A stretch of DNA of 64,000 nucleotides, from assembly GCA_963678705.1 (NCBI GenBank), contig OY783207.1, positions 3,968,001 through 4,032,000 on the forward strand, in the 5' to 3' direction. Shown piece by piece: positions 60,331 to 64,000 of this stretch. The position numbers and the translations under genes are program-made. The stretch comes from Panorpa germanica. Lineage: Eukaryota > Arthropoda > Insecta > Mecoptera > Panorpidae. The number at the start of each line of letters is the position of its first letter. Position 1 is the first letter of the stretch. The notes below the pieces were generated by a model. It saw only the letters and a program-made list of their open reading frames with translations. It was not told the DNA's origin and made no database searches.

Positions 60331-61116
60331 ATAAAAAATGACTATTTTAAATGTAACAAATTTTTACATACTCGTATTTGAGGTTCTCATAATCAACTTT
60401 ATCAATAAATAGTACAGTTTTATAGATGTTAACACATGATTGTTAATACTATTTCACATTCTTGCAAAGAGAACACAATTAATATTCTTTAATTAATATA
60501 AACACAAAAAACTAATTTGTTTTTAATTTACCAACCTTATTAATGTGTAACTCGCAAGCACTGTTGTTACGTTGTTGTCTGATCTGTCGCCACGTCCTAT
60601 GATACAAACTTGAACAATAACAATAAGTAAGAATTGAAATAATTACAATACGTAAGAAGTGCAAATAAACAATTAAATACATTAAGAAATTAGTAAATAA
60701 ATGATTCTAACATTCTACTTGTGATACTTATAATTAATTTTATATAAGATTAAGTGTAAATAACTTATTGTACTGTATAGTAAGTTCTCAAACTTATAGT
60801 GAACTTAAGCCAATCAGTTTAGTTTTATTCTCTTAACAAATTCAACGTCGATGTAGGTGAATTTCAGTAACCCGGAAGTGTTTAATAAAGCAGTGAAAAA
60901 TGACTTAAAGTTTCTGTACTTGAAAGTTTTGTTAACTTCAGTTTGATGTACGAGTAATGGCTCAATAACTTTCTAGAACAGCTAAGAGCTACAATGATGC
61001 AATTCGAAACTAGGTAAGAAGGTATATAACAGAAAATGGGCGTCCGCAGAAAGTATGAGAGGAAGGTGGAAAATAAAAATATTTCTTTTTATCTGATAAA
61101 TATTTGTCTAGTGTTC
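60331..61116. other. Intergenic DNA, no gene seen
   Basis: AT-rich. At 61035-61050 a single GGCGTCCG-type MITE terminus (ATGGGCGTCCGCAGAAA) is followed by GA-rich sequence. Confidence 0.45.
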
Positions 61117-61522
61117 AATGGGCTTGTGTCCTCATTTTTTAGTGGTCGATTTTTCAATTGTTGATTGAAATTGATGTTAATAAATGTGTATTGGTGTGTC
61201 TATTTTATTAAATATCTAAATATTGACAGAGATATAGCAATTAAAAGTTTGAATTGTAGTTTTAGCGCTAGAAATGGTCGGCCATATTTGTATGACGTAA
61301 AATGCATTTTATCGTCAGTTTTTTGTTGAGTAGGTCAGTGCTGTGGTAATGTTTTGTAGCTGTTAGTAGTCAAAATAATCAAGTCAAATCAAAGAATAAT
61401 AAGTTTTTATTTTATTTAACCCTGCTAAGGCAGACATAATATTGAAATTTGATTGTTCCTTGAAATAGCTGTAAATAATATTTGATATTTTGATATATAA
61501 ATACATATAGCAGAGATTTATG
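61117..61522 (+). mobile_element. MITE family 1, copy F (right end missing)
   Basis: Left terminus AATGGGCTTGTGTCCT and ~400 bp close to copies A and E. It stops at CAGAGATTTATGA, where other copies continue AGCTGTAAGG. The break falls at the same block that is deleted or rearranged in copy E. Confidence 0.85.
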
Positions 61523-61689
61523 AATTTAAATATATTTGAACACACTATATTATTTAATAAGTAAATCGGATATAAATATTTGAAAACGTAAAAAATCCAA
61601 TTATCTTTATGATCCGTAAATCATTTAAAAGTGCTTGTTAAGATAAAAATAATAATAATATTTTTCAAGAAGCAGTAAAATAGGTTACA

Positions 61690-61738
61690 TAACTTTTGTT
61701 ATGTTAAATAAACCTTAAATAAACTGTGTTTAGCGAGA
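61690..61738. repeat. MITE family 3 right-end fragment
   Basis: TTTTGTTATGTTAAATAAACCTT and AACTGTGTTTAGCGAGA match the right end of 56170-56593. The other end is absent. Confidence 0.55.
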
Positions 61739-61819
61739 GACTACAATTAAATTTGGGATCAAACTAAATCAAAAGGATCATTCGAGGAACTCTTTTCGTA
61801 TTTAAAGTCAGAGTATTTA

Positions 61820-62060
61820 TTAACGCTTTGTCGTTAGGCATTACAGTCTTCTAAATTAATTCTGCCAATTACATTACATATTTTTCTTAGTCTAGTTAGT
61901 CTTATTTTAAGTTATTATTTCTAAAAATGTGTCATCTTCTTCTTCTTCTACTACTTCCATTTCTGTCTACATTCCCTTCACATTCCTATTAATATCAAGC
62001 TTTCTCTCTTTTGTTCTCCTTCTCACTTCCTCAATCTATCATCTTCCCTTCAGTAGAAGT
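61820..62060 (-). mobile_element. Possible LINE family B 3' end
   Basis: In reverse it is GA-rich (GGAAGTGAGAAGGAGAAC, GTAGAAGAAGAAGAAG), then a TTTTAGAAATAA block, and ends GAAGACTGTAATGCC, like GAAGAATGTAATGCC near 1190. No coding part remains. The plus-strand frame at 61929-62123 is its complement. Confidence 0.45.
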
Positions 62061-64000
62061 TATTACGTATCAGTAAGACGCATCATTTCAACAATTATAA
62101 TTCAACACGCATGTAGAAGGTAACTCACAATTAAAACATTTAGGCTAATAATTAATTTTGATTTAGCAATTTGATATCCAAATTATCTTAGAACAGCTTT
62201 AATTAATACATTAAATTGGAATTTATATTTAGAGTACGTTCTGTTGCTATATGCGCAGCAATCAACTATTAGAAATTCAACAGACGCTTGGAACACTGAA
62301 GATTAGAGAATTTGCAGACAACTGCTAGACCGACGATAAATTAAGCTGCCTGAACTTTCTATTACAACTACCTCTACAAGTATATATGTACGTTATATAC
62401 TTACGTAACGTGCAGTATGTTACCTTCCAGAGACATTGCTATTTAAAATTTATAATGGTTGCTATCATGGGCGTCCGGAGAAAATTTAACAGGGAGACTA
62501 AAACTGCATAGCAAACTTGTCATGAATTCTGTGCATTTCAATTGATAAGCAGATTCGTTGGAATCGTCATATTGGAGAGAGGAAAGAAGTCTTCTTTGTG
62601 GATCTCGTAGAAATAAGAGCGCTGATGGTACCTAAATATTGATATAGTTGATAGCACCGACGTTATTATATTTTTTGGAATTTCTGTTTAATTGAGCGGT
62701 GTGCTCTGCAGCAGATTTAATACGTTTTCCCGTGTAGTGTAATAAGTATTCGGCTAGGTTTACATATGCGTGTTCGGGTACGAATGCTTAATACGCACAG
62801 TTGCACACATAGTTCGTGTTCACAAAGCAAGAATTCGTGTATTTGTAAACAAACACGAACATTTACGCTCTAGTAGCGGTATGTAACACAGAATAAAAAC
62901 ACAAATAGGCGAATATGCATGATTTGTGTATTTGACGAAGTTCTCGTTTCCATTTCTTTTGAGTTGTGCGCTTGATGAAGACCAATTTACAGTACTATCA
63001 CTTAGAATAGAATTCTTTGACATGGGATAAGCCGCTTTAGGCGACCCCTGTTGGGATATTATATCTCTATGAACTGAATTTCTCGGCGACTCACTGAAGA
63101 GAGTACAATTCAAAATGTTTACACTTCACTCCCTTCACCCTTCCTTCTCTGCAGATGTTGAGTCGCCGAGAACGGTGTAAGAGCGCATAGAAGTGTGATT
63201 ATTCAGGATAGAAAAAGATGGAAGCATGGCATGCAATCTACCATGAATCGTTGTCGTTACTAGAAACAATTACAAGTCAAAGCTATTAAGTTTCGAAAAA
63301 ACTGATCAAGTAAGATGCAGTTGTGATAGAGCAATAATATGGTAAATAATAAAAGTAATAATACATAGAATAAGAAATTAATTAACACTAAATGAATAAC
63401 AAACTAGTTTGATTAATTCTTAACTAGATTTGAATGTATCTGGTCTAGAACTGTATATCCAGAGAGGAGGTAAATGCGGACGCTCATGATTACTATATAG
63501 AGTCGTTATATTGTTGTTTATTGAACAAATAAGACGCTAGATGGAGTTGATTTACGATGGTGCTTGCAATAATGAACATGACACCATCGTTGCAGTTTAT
63601 TTGCAGAAAATATACATAATGCAAGAATTTCAAAAACTATTTCCAGAGCATTACAGTTTGAGCATTTACATAAGTGAATAAATATCGCATTAAGACAATG
63701 TGATGCTGTCAAATAAACATATGGGTTTCTTCGAATGCAAGAAGAAGTGTGATTTTCTTATTATACTAATGCATACTCGCTAAGTTTAAAGAAATAGATA
63801 GTTTGGAATGAACAAATTGGTCGAGTGAAGATTTAAATTGTTCGTTGAAGGTCATTGAAGACTGCTTAATTCCCGAATCAGCGCTATACTTTCTGTATAG
63901 ATTTCTAACAAGATGTAACAAGGATGGAGGGGAGGAATCATAAACTTCGTGACGTCATATCTCATCAAAAGATCGACTTAAAGAAGAAAACAAGATCAAG
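62061..64000. other. Intergenic DNA, no gene seen
   Basis: Contains one truncated GGCGTCCG-type MITE end at 62466-62500. Minus-strand frames at 62820-63113 and 63518-63712 have no recognised motif. The latter has several Cys and His but no spacing I know. Confidence 0.45.

Noticed and set aside
63518-63712. Cys/His-rich minus-strand frame, considered as a receptor or zinc-finger exon
   Set aside because: Cys/His spacing fits no family I know and neither flank extends it.

Overview
The window looks like AT-rich insect nuclear DNA. It has split genes with GT/AG introns, AATAAA poly(A) signals, LINE retrotransposons and many short inverted-terminal-repeat elements. The tail of one LINE family (a C-x2-C...H...C zinc motif at the end of ORF2) reminds me of LINEs common in ants and other Hymenoptera. 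That order is a guess. No rRNA, tRNA, CRISPR or prokaryotic operon structure was seen.

Two host genes can be reconstructed. (1) A ten-exon plus-strand gene at 31650-42640 encodes a 727-residue NRF-6-like membrane acyltransferase. All nine introns have GT/AG ends and compatible phases, and the frame is intact from a signal peptide to the stop. (2) A two-exon gene at 49783-51856 encodes a 363-residue, strongly diverged homologue of ATP6AP2 (the V-ATPase accessory subunit, or (pro)renin receptor). Its N-terminal exon and long second exon join in frame across a 982-bp intron that holds an antisense LINE fragment. A third, unrecognised membrane-protein-like reading frame lies on the minus strand just upstream of it (49222-49554).

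The rest is mostly mobile DNA. A full-length LINE with intact ORF1 (zinc knuckles) and ORF2 (endonuclease, reverse transcriptase, RNase H) occupies 12153-17898. It has a poly(A) tail and a perfect 12-bp target duplication, and it sits in the loop of an older ~50-bp inverted repeat. A second LINE family is present only as 5'-truncated copies (974-1516, 1560-1986, 38842-39486, 50022-50480, and probably 57942-58201 and 61820-62060). Jockey-type fragments lie at 30890-31067 and 59830-60330.

Short non-autonomous elements are abundant. A ~630-bp family with termini AATGGGCTTGTGTCCT has at least seven copies plus a diverged subfamily. A ~240-bp family ends in ACCCAGTAAAC. One PIF/Harbinger-like element has a TTA target duplication. 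Other families have termini built on GGCGTCCG, on CGCTTAAGGAGGTACAGGACGT, or on the motif AACACAGTTATATGTATTTAAG. Two foldback structures stand out: ~350-bp inverted arms 1.6 kb apart (4667-6990) and a back-to-back pair of MITEs (48168-48728). A 172-bp segment is repeated identically 1853 bp apart (57395 and 59248). Large stretches between these hold nothing I can support as a gene.
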